From positions 1-64,000 of the forward strand of contig NZ_JBNFZM010000003.1 in the NCBI RefSeq assembly GCF_051195235.1: DNA of 64,000 bases. The letters run 5' to 3'. Under the pieces are notes generated by a model that was given only the letters and a program-made list of their open reading frames with translations, made no database searches and had not been told where the DNA came from. Positions 41,435 through 50,010 of this stretch are shown piece after piece. Each line of letters begins with the position of its first letter. Positions within the stretch are counted from its first letter, which is position 1. A program made the position numbers and the translations under genes. Origin of the DNA: Tateyamaria sp947503385. GTDB lineage: Bacteria; Pseudomonadota; Alphaproteobacteria; Rhodobacterales; Rhodobacteraceae.

Positions 41435-43582
41435 TCATTCCGCTGCCCGGCGGCCCGGTGCACCGGCCGGTGCAACAGGCTGACGATAGCGCACGATGGC
41501 GGCCACATCACTTTCGGCTTCGAGCGCGCCCATGAGCGTGTGCAGATGAGTTGCGTCCCGGAGTTCCACATAGATCAACAGACGGTAAAAGTCAGGTTTC
41601 CGATCAAGGAATTCGAGGTTGGAAATGTTCGCCTCGGATTCTCCGATCAACGTGCAGATGCGTCCCAGCACACCGGCATCGTTGCCGATGGTCAGTTCCA
41701 GGGTGGTACCATATACCGCCGGATGTGCCCCGTCATGCCAGTGCAGGTCCAGCCAGCGTTCAGGTTGGTCATCATACTCCACCATGCGCGCGCAGTCGAT
41801 GGCGTGAACCACCACCCCCTCCCCACGAAAGGTGATGCCCACGATACGCTCACCCGGAAGCGGCTGGCAGCAGGTTGCGCGCTGGAATGACTGGTTGGGC
41901 GACAGGCCAATCACAGCCTTGTTGCTATCGACCATCTTGCCCGCCTTGGGTGTCAGATCGGGATAGATTGCCTGCACCACCTCGCGCCCCGTGAGTTCGG
42001 CAGATCCGAGGCGGGCCAGCACTTCGTCGCCGCTCGACAGGCGCAATTGTTTGGCGGCAGTGTCCAGCGCCTTGTCCGTCGCCTTTTTGCGCACATGCGC
42101 AAAGGCAGAGCGCGCCAGTTCACGCCCCAGCGTGATGAACCGTTCGCGGTCCGCCTCGCGCAGGGACCGGCGAATGGCGGATTTGGCTTTGCCTGTGGTC
42201 GCGATTTCCAGCCATGTGGCTTGCGGCGTTTGCCCTTCTGCGGTGATGATCTCGACCGACTGGCCATTCTTGACCCGCGTCCAGAGCGGCACGCGCATCC
42301 CGTCGACCTTGGCCCCCACGCAGGCATTGCCGATCCGCGTGTGGATGGCATAGGCAAAGTCGATGGGCGTCGCACCGCGCGGCAGCTTGACCACCTCGCC
42401 CTTGGGGGTAAAGCAAAAAACCTGATCCGAATACATCTCGAGCTTGACCGCTTCGAGGAAATCCTCGTGGTCGTCCTCGCTGTCGAACTGTTCGGTCAGC
42501 TGGCTGATCCACTTGGCCGGGTCCACGGCAAAGGGGTTCTGCGAGCGCACACCATCGCGGTAGGACCAGTGCGCGGCCACACCCGTTTCAGCAACGTCGT
42601 GCATCTGGCGGGTGCGTATCTGCACTTCGACCCGTTTGCCGTCGCGCCCTGACACGGTGGTGTGGATCGACCGATATCCGTTGGTCTTGGGCTGGCTAAT
42701 GTAGTCCTTGAACCGCCCCGGCACAGCACGCCAGCGCTGGTGAATGGCACCCAGCGTGCGATAGCAGTCTTCTTCGGTCTGGGTGATCACGCGAAAACCA
42801 TAGATGTCGCTGAGCCGGGAAAAGCTCTGGTCCTTAATCTGCATCTTGCGCCAGATCGAATGGGGTTTCTTGGCGCGGCCAAACACCTCTGCTTCGATCC
42901 CGGCCTTTTCCAACTCGTGACGCATGTCGCCAGTGATCCGCTGAATCACGTCGCCGGTTTCGCGCTGCATGGTGATGAAGCGCCGGATGATGGAAGATCG
43001 CGCATCGGGGTTCAGCACCTTGAAGGCCAGGTCTTCAAGCTCTTCACGCATCCACTGCATCCCCATGCGGCCCGCAAGCGGCGCAAAGATGTCCATGGTT
43101 TCGCGCGCCTTTTGGGTCTGCTTGTCGGGGCGCATGGACCGTATGGTGCGCATGTTGTGCAATCGGTCGCTGAGCTTGACGAGGATCACGCGCATGTCTT
43201 TGGACATGGCCATGAACAGCTTGCGAAAGTTTTCGGCCTGCTTGGTCTCGACGCTGCTGAGTTGCAGGTTGGTCAGCTTGGTGACCCCGTCCACAAGCCG
43301 CGCAATCTCATAGCCGAACTTTTCGGCGACCATGGCATAGCTGGCCTTCGTATCCTCGATCGTGTCATGCAACAGGGCGGTGATGATGGTGGCATCATCC
43401 AACTGCTGCTCGGTCAGGATTGCGGCGACGGCCACGGGATGGGTGAAATAAGGCTCGCCCGAGTGCCGGAACTGACCTTCGTGCATCTGTGCACCAAAGT
43501 CATAGGCTGACCGGATCAGACCTTCATTTGTCTTGGGATTGTAGTTGCGGACCAGAGCGATCAGATCGTCGGCAGATATCAT
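41435..43582 (-). CDS. rel: Bifunctional (p)ppGpp synthetase/hydrolase (Rsh)
   Basis: 715 residues. Makes and degrades the stringent-response alarmone. The hydrolase zinc site includes His48 (FTHPVAV) and His72-Asp73 (HDTIEDT), with KLSDRLHNMRTI downstream. The synthetase is marked by KTNGYRSIHTTV. A TGS domain (VFCFTPKGEVVKLPRGATPIDFAYAIHTRIG, near 395-425) and a C-terminal ACT domain follow. All hydrolase residues are kept, so it should be bifunctional and the sole long Rsh. It is downstream of rpoZ, the usual arrangement. Confidence 0.95.
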   Translation of the reverse strand: MISADDLIALVRNYNPKTNEGLIRSAYDFGAQMHEGQFRHSGEPYFTHPVAVAAILTEQQLDDATIITALLHDTIEDTKASYAMVAEKFGYEIARLVDGVTKLTNLQLSSVETKQAENFRKLFMAMSKDMRVILVKLSDRLHNMRTIRSMRPDKQTQKARETMDIFAPLAGRMGMQWMREELEDLAFKVLNPDARSSIIRRFITMQRETGDVIQRITGDMRHELEKAGIEAEVFGRAKKPHSIWRKMQIKDQSFSRLSDIYGFRVITQTEEDCYRTLGAIHQRWRAVPGRFKDYISQPKTNGYRSIHTTVSGRDGKRVEVQIRTRQMHDVAETGVAAHWSYRDGVRSQNPFAVDPAKWISQLTEQFDSEDDHEDFLEAVKLEMYSDQVFCFTPKGEVVKLPRGATPIDFAYAIHTRIGNACVGAKVDGMRVPLWTRVKNGQSVEIITAEGQTPQATWLEIATTGKAKSAIRRSLREADRERFITLGRELARSAFAHVRKKATDKALDTAAKQLRLSSGDEVLARLGSAELTGREVVQAIYPDLTPKAGKMVDSNKAVIGLSPNQSFQRATCCQPLPGERIVGITFRGEGVVVHAIDCARMVEYDDQPERWLDLHWHDGAHPAVYGTTLELTIGNDAGVLGRICTLIGESEANISNLEFLDRKPDFYRLLIYVELRDATHLHTLMGALEAESDVAAIVRYRQPVAPAGAPGRRAAE

Positions 43583-43604
43583 GCCATCCGCACCTAGTTG
43601 AGGG

Positions 43605-43958
43605 TTAGCCCTGCCCCTGTGCAGCCATCAGCTGACGCAGAAGCATCTCTTCGGACATACTGTCCTCTTCGGGCTTGTCCTGTTCGGCCCCCATGAGCAA
43701 TGCCATGGCGTCCTCTTCGGCTTCGTCCACCTCGATCTGAGTCTGGTTCGACTCGATCAGCCGCTCGCGCAGTTCCTCGGCGCTTTGCGTCTCGTCCGCG
43801 ATCTCGCGCAGGGATACAACCGGGTTCTTGTCGTTGTCGCGGTCCACGGTGATGGGCGCACCCGAAGAGATTTCGCGTGCCCGGTGGGCTGCAAGCATCA
43901 CAAGCTCGAACCGGTTGGGGACTTTATCAACGCAATCTTCGACGGTCACACGGGCCAT
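43605..43958 (-). CDS. rpoZ: RNA polymerase omega subunit
   Basis: 117 residues. Chaperones RNA polymerase beta-prime and forms part of one ppGpp site. The family core is MARVTVEDCVDKVPNRFELVMLAAHRAREI with RDNDKNPVVSLREIADE (residues 1-55). The acidic C-terminal extension (VDEAEEDAMALLMGAEQDKPEED) is typical of Rhodobacterales. It lies directly upstream of rel, linking the subunit and the alarmone enzyme. Confidence 0.95.
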   Translation of the reverse strand: MARVTVEDCVDKVPNRFELVMLAAHRAREISSGAPITVDRDNDKNPVVSLREIADETQSAEELRERLIESNQTQIEVDEAEEDAMALLMGAEQDKPEEDSMSEEMLLRQLMAAQGQG

Positions 43959-44039
43959 GAGGCACTCCTTAACGACTTGCGGGAAGGTGAGGAGGCGTAT
44001 TTAGGCGCGATTCACCCAAATGGCAAGGACGCAATGGGC

Positions 44040-44627
44040 CTAACCCCATCCGTTTTCTATGGGCGTCACAGCGTCAAGATCAGCTTGTGGCAATGCGTCC
44101 CGCAACTGGGTGGCAGTGCGGCGCAAAATGGGATGCGTCCAGTCCGGCGCGACCTCTGCCAATGGCACCAGCACAAAGGCACGCTCGTGCAACCGTGGAT
44201 GCGGCAGGATCAACTGTTGCGGCACCTTTTGCTTCTGCTCGTCCGGCGGAAGCTGCATCCACACCCGCGCAGTGGGCAAATCGGGTCGAATGTCCGCACC
44301 CACAGCCAGCAGATCAAGGTCGATGTGGCGCTGTTCCCAGCGTTCCCGTCGGCGCCGCCCCATCCCGGCCTCAACCGTGTGCAATTTGGTTATGGCCTCG
44401 CGCGCGCTCCATCCGGCTTCGATCTCGATCACGGCATTTGCGTAATCGGGGCCTGACCCGACCGGGTGCGCGGGGGTATGATAGATCATGCTTCGGGCGC
44501 GAATCACCGCGCCTTCGGATTGGAGAGATTGGACCGCCATTTGAAGGGCTTCCGTAAGGGAAACTTGGTCGGATTCCTCATTTGACCCTAGGGCAACAAG
44601 GAGATTTGACCGATTTTGAGGCAGCAT
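44040..44627 (-). CDS. folK: HPPK: 6-hydroxymethyl-7,8-dihydropterin pyrophosphokinase
   Basis: 195 residues. Transfers pyrophosphate from ATP to the pterin, a step of folate synthesis. The motifs are LVALGSNEES near the start, VGSGPDYANAVIEIE, and EAGMGRRRRERWEQRHIDLDLLAVG with the metal-binding DLDLL, then LPHPRLHERAFVLVPLAEVAP. It lies 81 bases upstream of rpoZ and probably opens the minus-strand group. Divergent from the NYN-domain gene. Confidence 0.95.
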   Translation of the reverse strand: MLPQNRSNLLVALGSNEESDQVSLTEALQMAVQSLQSEGAVIRARSMIYHTPAHPVGSGPDYANAVIEIEAGWSAREAITKLHTVEAGMGRRRRERWEQRHIDLDLLAVGADIRPDLPTARVWMQLPPDEQKQKVPQQLILPHPRLHERAFVLVPLAEVAPDWTHPILRRTATQLRDALPQADLDAVTPIENGWG

Positions 44628-44759
44628 TTCGCTTATTTTAATCCCATTGGAGGCTTGCGGCGTTAAACAAAGTAATTATTTTCCTGCGATTGCTACCAGC
44701 GTTTTTTTTTACCACTCACTCACAAAACTGGTGGCACCGAATTTTCGGAAGGACATTTT

Positions 44760-45332
44760 ATGTTTTACAAGGACGAACGGCTGGCGCTGTTCATCGACGG
44801 ATCGAACCTATATGCGGCAGCCAAAGCGCTTGGGTTCGATATCGACTACAAGTTGTTGCGTCAGGAGTTCATGCGGCGCGGTAAGCTGCTTCGGGCATTT
44901 TACTACACCGCTCTGCTCGAAAACGATGAGTATTCGCCAATTCGCCCACTCGTGGATTGGTTGAATTACAACGGCTTCACCATGGTGACCAAACCGGCCA
45001 AAGAATATACGGATTCAATGGGCCGGCGCAAAGTCAAAGGCAACATGGACATCGAACTGGCGGTGGACGCGATGGAATTGGCCCCCCGGGTCGATCACAT
45101 CGTGCTGTTCTCTGGCGATGGCGATTTTCGGCCACTGGTCGAAAGCCTGCAACGCCAGGGCGTGCGCGTGTCGGTCGTGTCGACCATCCGCAGCCAGCCG
45201 CCGATGATCTCTGACGATCTGCGACGGCAGGCCGACAACTTTATCGAGCTGAACGAGCTCAAGGATGTGATTGGTCGGCCCCCGCGCGAACCGATGCCCG
45301 AGCGCGAAGAACGGATGCAGGCCCAAAGCTGA
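44760..45332 (+). CDS. NYN-domain protein (LabA/DUF88-like)
   Basis: 190 residues. The NYN (PIN-like) RNase fold has conserved acidic residues: RLALFIDGSNLYAAAKALG near the start, KGNMDIELAVDAMELA near 97, and VLFSGDGDFRPLVESLQRQGVRVSVVST near 118-145. Likely acts on RNA. Related proteins degrade or process transcripts. The ATG at 44760 has AAGGAC upstream. It precedes ispH and is divergent from folK. Confidence 0.88.
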   Translation: MFYKDERLALFIDGSNLYAAAKALGFDIDYKLLRQEFMRRGKLLRAFYYTALLENDEYSPIRPLVDWLNYNGFTMVTKPAKEYTDSMGRRKVKGNMDIELAVDAMELAPRVDHIVLFSGDGDFRPLVESLQRQGVRVSVVSTIRSQPPMISDDLRRQADNFIELNELKDVIGRPPREPMPEREERMQAQS

Positions 45333-45363
45333 CGGCGCACGGGCTGGACCCCGACGACAGGAA

Positions 45364-45400
45364 CGCATAGCTCTTGGGGTGACCACTCAGGAGCTATGCG
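45364..45400 (+). promoter_or_regulatory. Inverted repeat covering the ispH ribosome binding site
   Basis: CGCATAGCTC (45364-45373) and GAGCTATGCG (45391-45400) are perfect 10-base arms around a 17-base loop. The right arm ends at the base before the ispH ATG (45401). The Shine-Dalgarno AGGAG at 45389-45393 is half in the loop and half in the stem. As RNA the hairpin would hide the ribosome site. As DNA it could be an operator. Confidence 0.75.
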
Positions 45401-46351
45401 ATGACCAAGCCCACATTGACCCTGTACCTCGCCGCCCCGCGCGGGTTTTGCGCGGGCGTCGACAGGGCCATCAAGATCGTGGAAATGGCGCTGCAAAAAT
45501 GGGGCGCGCCGGTTTATGTGCGCCACGAGATTGTCCACAATAAATTTGTCGTCGACAGTCTGCGCGATCAGGGCGCGGTATTTGTCGAGGAACTGACCGA
45601 ATGCCCGGATGACCGGCCCGTCATCTTCTCCGCCCATGGCGTCCCGAAATCCGTGCCGCAGGCCGCGCAGGCGCGCGAGATGATCTATGTCGATGCCACC
45701 TGCCCGCTGGTCAGCAAGGTCCATATCGAGGCGCAGCGTCATTCCGACAACGGCTTGCAGATGATCATGATCGGCCACGCAGGCCACCCCGAGACGGTGG
45801 GGACCATGGGACAACTGCCCGAAGGTGAGGTGTTGCTGGTCGAAACGGTCGAAGACGTGGCGCAAGTCGAGGTGCGCGACCCCGACAGACTGGCCTTTGT
45901 CACGCAGACCACCCTGTCAGTCGATGACACCGCCGATATCGTGTCCGCCCTTCAGGCGCGCTTTCCCGCCATCGTGGGCCCACACAAAGAAGACATCTGT
46001 TACGCCACCACCAACCGCCAAGAGGCGGTCAAAGCCATGGCACCGCGCTGCGACGCGATGCTGGTGGTGGGCGCGCCAAACTCGTCCAACTCCAAACGTC
46101 TGGTCGAGGTGGGCGCGCGCGCAGGCTGCGCCTATGCCCAACTGGTGCAGCGTGCCACCGATATCGACTGGCGCAGTTTGGATGGCATCACGTCGGTCGG
46201 CATCACAGCAGGCGCATCCGCCCCCGAAGTGCTGATCAACGAGGTTATCGACGCCTTTCGCGACCGGTTCGATGTCACCGTCGATCTGGTCGAGACGGCT
46301 GTCGAAAACGTCGAGTTCAAGGTGCCGCGGGTCTTGCGCGAACCGGCATGA
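45401..46351 (+). CDS. ispH: 4-hydroxy-3-methylbut-2-enyl diphosphate reductase
   Basis: 316 residues. The iron-sulfur enzyme that makes IPP and DMAPP at the end of the MEP pathway. The three cluster cysteines are in PRGFCAGVDRAI, VDATCPLVSKVH and EDICYATTNRQEAV. Catalytic stretches such as GHPETVGTMGQ, VTQTTLSVDDT and VGAPNSSNS are conserved. The start codon directly follows a perfect inverted repeat with the ribosome site, so translation may be controlled. RidA follows with a four-base overlap. Confidence 0.97.
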   Translation: MTKPTLTLYLAAPRGFCAGVDRAIKIVEMALQKWGAPVYVRHEIVHNKFVVDSLRDQGAVFVEELTECPDDRPVIFSAHGVPKSVPQAAQAREMIYVDATCPLVSKVHIEAQRHSDNGLQMIMIGHAGHPETVGTMGQLPEGEVLLVETVEDVAQVEVRDPDRLAFVTQTTLSVDDTADIVSALQARFPAIVGPHKEDICYATTNRQEAVKAMAPRCDAMLVVGAPNSSNSKRLVEVGARAGCAYAQLVQRATDIDWRSLDGITSVGITAGASAPEVLINEVIDAFRDRFDVTVDLVETAVENVEFKVPRVLREPA

Positions 46352-46737
46352 CGCAGCGGGCAATCTACCCCGCCGGTCTCAGCGCCGGTGACGTCCCGAT
46401 GAAACTGTCCCCGGCCATCCTGTCACACGGGCACCTGTTTTTGACCGGTATGACCGGCAGCCTCCCCGGCGGCGCTATGCCTGACGATCCGCAGGCCCAG
46501 TTTCGCTTCGCCTTTGACAAGATTTCCAACGTGTTGTCAGCAGCCGGAGCCAGCTTTGCCGACGTGATCGAGATGACGACTTATCACGTTGATCTCCATC
46601 AGCATTTCGACACGTTCGAAGCAGTCCACGCAACCTATGTAACCGCACCCTACCCCGCATGGACCGCAGTCGAAGTTTCAGCCCTGCGCCGCCCCGGCGC
46701 GCTGGTTGAAATCAGGGTAATCGCACAGGCACCCTGA
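46348..46737 (+). CDS. RidA/YjgF-family protein
   Basis: 129 residues. RidA proteins hydrolyse reactive enamine/imine intermediates from PLP enzymes. Matching segments are LSPAILSHGHLFLTGMTGSLPGG, VLSAAGASFADVIEMTTYHVDL and YPAWTAVEVSALRRPGALVEIRVIA, in which the conserved Arg that binds the substrate carboxylate near the end reads ALVEIRVIA. ATG overlaps the ispH stop (ATGA). The specific substrate is not known. Confidence 0.86.
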   Translation: MTQRAIYPAGLSAGDVPMKLSPAILSHGHLFLTGMTGSLPGGAMPDDPQAQFRFAFDKISNVLSAAGASFADVIEMTTYHVDLHQHFDTFEAVHATYVTAPYPAWTAVEVSALRRPGALVEIRVIAQAP

Positions 46738-46802
46738 ACGCGGGGCTATCACTGCACAGGGCGGGCCGTTAGGGTGGCAGTGGCTGTTACGAAAGGTATG
46801 CC

Positions 46803-47417
46803 ATGCTCTCGCTGCAATTCCTGATCACTGCATTTGTCGTCGTCATCGCACCCGGAACGGGCGTCATCTACACGCTCGCCTTGGGTCTTGGACAGGGGCG
46901 CCGGGCATCGTGGTGGGCGGCGTTGGGCTGTACCTTTGGCATCGTGCCGCACCTGCTGGCCGCAACCCTTGGGTTGGCGGCGATCCTGCACACCTCTGCC
47001 GTGCTGTTTAACATCGTGAAGTTTGCCGGTGTCGCTTACCTGCTGTACCTGGCCTGGGGCGCACTGAAATCGGACGGCGCGCTTGCCATCCGGGCCGAGA
47101 CCCAGAACCAATCCGGCTGGCGCATCGCGCGCAGGGGCGCGCTGATCAATATTCTGAACCCGAAACTGTCGATCTTCTTTCTGGCCCTGCTGCCCCCGTT
47201 TCTCAGCGGCAATCCAAGCACTGCCACGCTTGAAATGGCGGGCATGGGCCTTGTCTTTATGGCGATGACTTTTGTGGTGTTTCTGGGCTACGGCAGCTTT
47301 GCCGCCGTGGCGCGCCGCTGGATATTGGGGTCAGAGGCGGTGATGCGCTGGCTGTCGCGCAGCTTTGCCGCCATCTTTGCAGCCCTTGCGGGTCGCCTCG
47401 CGCTGGAACGTGCATGA
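46803..47417 (+). CDS. LysE-family exporter (third of three)
   Basis: 204 residues with six hydrophobic helices. Signatures: VVIAPGTGVIYTLALGLGQGRRAS and LINILNPKLSIFFLALLPPFL. Probably exports an amino acid or derivative; the substrate is unknown. It starts 65 bases after RidA and its stop overlaps the DUF1905 gene by four bases. The first signature has APGTG rather than the more common TPGPN, a difference seen in a LysE subgroup. Confidence 0.87.
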   Translation: MLSLQFLITAFVVVIAPGTGVIYTLALGLGQGRRASWWAALGCTFGIVPHLLAATLGLAAILHTSAVLFNIVKFAGVAYLLYLAWGALKSDGALAIRAETQNQSGWRIARRGALINILNPKLSIFFLALLPPFLSGNPSTATLEMAGMGLVFMAMTFVVFLGYGSFAAVARRWILGSEAVMRWLSRSFAAIFAALAGRLALERA

Positions 47418-47863
47418 CAGACTGGGTCGTGTTCGAGGCGCAGATCCAGCCGATGGAATGGGGCAAGGCGACCTATACCATCGTGCGCCTGCCGGAAGAG
47501 GTGACAAAGGCGCTGCCCAAGGGCACCAAACGCGTGGAAGGCGAATTTGGCGAGTTTCCCGTCAATCTGGCGCTGACCAAGGCCCCGGTGATCGACGGCG
47601 TGTATGTCTACACCGGCAAGACCTTTCTGCGCGACAGTGGTCTCGCGCCCGGTGACGTGTTCGAGGCGCGGATCAAACCGGCAGACCCCGACGCGGTGGA
47701 GACGCCCGACGATGTCGCCTGCGCCCTGCGCGCCGCAGGCCACAGCGCCAATTGGGCTGCCTTGACTCCGGGCAAACGGCGCAGCCTTTTGCATCTTGTC
47801 AACACCGCCAAAAGGGCCGAAACCCGCGCCAATCGCATTGCCAAGCTGATCTCGGAGCTATGA
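47414..47863 (+). CDS. DUF1905/YdeI-like protein
   Basis: 149 residues. The N-terminal DUF1905 barrel (VVFEAQIQPMEWGKATYTIVRLPEEVTKALP, residues 4-35, then VNLALTKAPVIDGVYVYTGKTFLRDSGLAPGD) is joined to a YdeI/OmpD-associated tail (DVACALRAAGHSANWAALTPGKRRSLLHLVNTAKRAETRANRIAKL, residues 100-145). Function unknown. The gene overlaps both neighbours by four bases, so it sits in an operon with LysE and DUF3429. Confidence 0.84.
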   Translation: MTDWVVFEAQIQPMEWGKATYTIVRLPEEVTKALPKGTKRVEGEFGEFPVNLALTKAPVIDGVYVYTGKTFLRDSGLAPGDVFEARIKPADPDAVETPDDVACALRAAGHSANWAALTPGKRRSLLHLVNTAKRAETRANRIAKLISEL

Positions 47864-48309
47864 CACCCATCCCACGCGCCCCTTTGCTCTTGGGCCTTGC
47901 CGGTCTCATCCCCTTTGTCTGGGGGGCACTGACGCTGTTTGTGGACCCGCTGGCCCAGTTTGGGGCAAGCACATTTGGCCCCCGCTTCGTTGGCCCCTAT
48001 GTGCAGCTTTTCTATGGCTCCGTTATCCTCAGCTTTATGTCGGGCGTGCTGTGGGGTTTTGCCACCAAGGCGCACGGCACGCAGGCGGCCACGGGGTACG
48101 CATTGTCGACCCTGCCCGCACTGTGGGCGTTTTTCATGACCGGCGGCGGACCTGTAAGCGCGGCCACCAACCTCATTTTTGGCTTTGTCGGCCTCTTGAT
48201 GCTTGATTTTGCCTTTTCGCGCTGGGGCCTGACGCCACGCTGGTGGATGTCCCTGCGGCTTCTTTTGACCGCGATTGTAGTGGCGTGCCTTGGCGCGACG
48301 GTGATTTGA
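47860..48309 (+). CDS. DUF3429 membrane protein
   Basis: 149 residues with about five membrane helices, matching DUF3429 (LLGLAGLIPFVWGAL, YGSVILSFMSGVLWGFAT, the last with the conserved GVLWG). The family is widespread in Alphaproteobacteria with unknown role. ATG 47860 overlaps the upstream stop and 1 base separates it from the methyltransferase gene. Confidence 0.85.
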   Translation: MTPIPRAPLLLGLAGLIPFVWGALTLFVDPLAQFGASTFGPRFVGPYVQLFYGSVILSFMSGVLWGFATKAHGTQAATGYALSTLPALWAFFMTGGGPVSAATNLIFGFVGLLMLDFAFSRWGLTPRWWMSLRLLLTAIVVACLGATVI

Positions 48310-48310
48310 G

Positions 48311-48901
48311 ATGAATGACCCCGAGACATTGTCAGTCTATGCCGCGCGCGCCGCGGAATATGACACGCTTGTACAAAGCGATGGACCCTCTGCCGACATG
48401 CAGCGCTTTATCGACAACGTAACGCCCGGTGGTCGCGTGCTGGATATTGGCTGTGGACCGGGAGCGGCTGCGGGATACATGGCTGCTGCCGGGTTGCGGG
48501 CCGACGCATGGGACCCTGTGCCCGAGATGCTCGCCATGGCGGCGGCGCGACCGGGGGTGACGGCGCGGGCTGCGGGATATGACGACCTGACCGCAGCGGC
48601 GACATATGACGGCATCTGGGCCAATTTTTCGATGTTGCACACGCCGCTGTCCAAGTGGCCTGCACATGTGGCGGCCATCAAAAGCGCGCTGAAGCCCGGC
48701 GGGCTTTTCCATCTGGGCACAAAGCTCGGCACAGGTGAGACGCGCGACAGCATTGGACGGCTGTATTCCTACATGGACCGTGATGCGCTGCGTGCCCTGC
48801 TTACAGATGCCGGGTTTGCGCTGGAATTCGAACGCACCGGAGAAGAGGCCGGCCTGTCCGGTGAGGTCGCCCCCTTTATCATCCTGCTCGCCCGTGCCTG
48901 A
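48311..48901 (+). CDS. Class I SAM-dependent methyltransferase
   Basis: 196 residues. The SAM-binding glycine motif is VLDIGCGPGAAAGYMAAAG near 43-61, with motif II in WANFSMLH, and the fold closes with a C-terminal DAGFALEFERTGEEAG. Acceptor unknown; small-molecule type. It overlaps the rnhA start by eight bases. Confidence 0.86.
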   Translation: MNDPETLSVYAARAAEYDTLVQSDGPSADMQRFIDNVTPGGRVLDIGCGPGAAAGYMAAAGLRADAWDPVPEMLAMAAARPGVTARAAGYDDLTAAATYDGIWANFSMLHTPLSKWPAHVAAIKSALKPGGLFHLGTKLGTGETRDSIGRLYSYMDRDALRALLTDAGFALEFERTGEEAGLSGEVAPFIILLARA

Positions 48902-49349
48902 TCTGGTCGCCTATACCGACGGTGCCTGCTCGGGCAATCCCGGCCCGGGCGGCTGGGGTGTGCTGCTACAGGCCAAGGACGGCGAAACTGTCCTCAAGGA
49001 ACGGACGCTCAAGGGGGGTGCTGCGGCGACCACCAACAACCAGATGGAACTGATGGCAGCGATCACCGCGCTGGAGACGCTGGAACGCGCCTCGACCCTC
49101 ACCATCGTGACCGACAGCAACTACGTCAAGAACGGGATCACCAGCTGGATACATGGCTGGAAGCGCAACGGCTGGAAAAACGCGGCCAAAAAGCCGGTGG
49201 CCAATGCCGATCTTTGGCAGCGCCTCGACCAAGCGCAGGCGCGCCACAACGTGACCTGGAAATGGGTCAAGGGCCACGCAGGTCATGCAGAGAATGAGCG
49301 TGCCGATGAACTGGCGCGCGCGGGCATGGCACCGTTCAAACCGAAATGA
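48894..49349 (+). CDS. rnhA: Ribonuclease HI
   Basis: 151 residues from GTG 48894. Degrades RNA in RNA-DNA hybrids. The catalytic acids are Asp9 (AYTDGACSGNPGPGGWG), Glu in NNQMELMAAI, Asp in IVTDSNYVKNGI and Asp in ENERADELARAG, and the basic handle KRNGWKNAAKKPV is present. The GTG lies within the end of the methyltransferase gene. The start is selected because VPDLVAYTDG is the earliest in-frame start that keeps the first strand. Confidence 0.94.
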   Translation: MPDLVAYTDGACSGNPGPGGWGVLLQAKDGETVLKERTLKGGAAATTNNQMELMAAITALETLERASTLTIVTDSNYVKNGITSWIHGWKRNGWKNAAKKPVANADLWQRLDQAQARHNVTWKWVKGHAGHAENERADELARAGMAPFKPK

Positions 49350-49747
49350 AGCAGATCGCCTGCCCCGTCGCCCTGCACCCCGATGGTGGCACGCGGCGCG
49401 TGCCTGCGTTTTTCGGCTCTGGTGCTGGCTTGCAACTGGTCATAGGCGATGTGCGTGACGGCGCCGTGCCAGAGGCCGTCGCCGCACATGCGCTGTTTGA
49501 CTATGCCGGTCTTGAAACACGGTCCGCGCTGCGCATAGGCCAGTCGGACGACATCGTGGCGGGCGAGCGGTGGCACTTTGCCCTGTGCCGGATCGTGCCA
49601 CCTGTGCGCGACCGCTGGCAGCATCTGCACGGTAAAGATGGCGCGCCACTGTTACGATTCTCGTGGGTTCCGCTTGAGGGCGACGCCCCGGCTGGGTTCG
49701 ATCCACGGTTTCTGCGGGCTTTGGACTGGATCAAGGCAGCGTTTTAG
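49346..49747 (+). CDS. Conserved hypothetical protein (possible NUDIX-like)
   Basis: 133 residues. The ATG overlaps the rnhA stop. The part VRDRWQHLHGKDGAPLLRFSWVPLEGDAPAGFDPRFLRALDWIKAAF (residues 83-129) resembles C-termini of NUDIX-like proteins, but the diagnostic GX5EX7REUXEEXGU box is absent. Without it, hydrolase function should not be assumed. A family of small hypothetical Rhodobacterales proteins is the more cautious reading. Confidence 0.65.
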   Translation: MKQIACPVALHPDGGTRRVPAFFGSGAGLQLVIGDVRDGAVPEAVAAHALFDYAGLETRSALRIGQSDDIVAGERWHFALCRIVPPVRDRWQHLHGKDGAPLLRFSWVPLEGDAPAGFDPRFLRALDWIKAAF

Positions 49748-50010
49748 CCGTGACCGCCGGGAAAATGCAGCAGAATGCGCTTTTTCTCAACGGCGCTCAC
49801 GCGAATTGTTACAGGCAAGGCGTTGCGCAACCATCTGCCGTAGAACGTATTTCTCAGGTCTGGTCAGGAAAACCTGACCTCATATCGCCGCATGAGGTTG
49901 AGCGTTTGTGACCGATTGGTTCCTTATTGTTACAGCGCTTGTCCGCTACCTTACTCCCAAGACGAAAACAGCGCCGCACCCGCCGCGCCACACGCACAGG
50001 AGACACTCTA
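49748..50010. other. Long spacer with hairpin and direct repeats upstream of the His-rich gene
   Basis: No convincing gene in 263 bases. GGTCAGG-AAAA-CCTGACC (49862-49879) is a perfect 7-base hairpin with a tetraloop, followed by a shorter CTCAT...ATGAG repeat. ATTGTTACAG occurs twice, at 49805-49814 and 49926-49935. An AGGAGA ribosome site precedes 50011. The spacer likely controls the exported His-rich gene. Confidence 0.5.

Noticed and set aside
48332..48753. Open frames antisense to the methyltransferase gene
   Set aside because: Composition is that of shadow frames, with no ribosome site or similarity.
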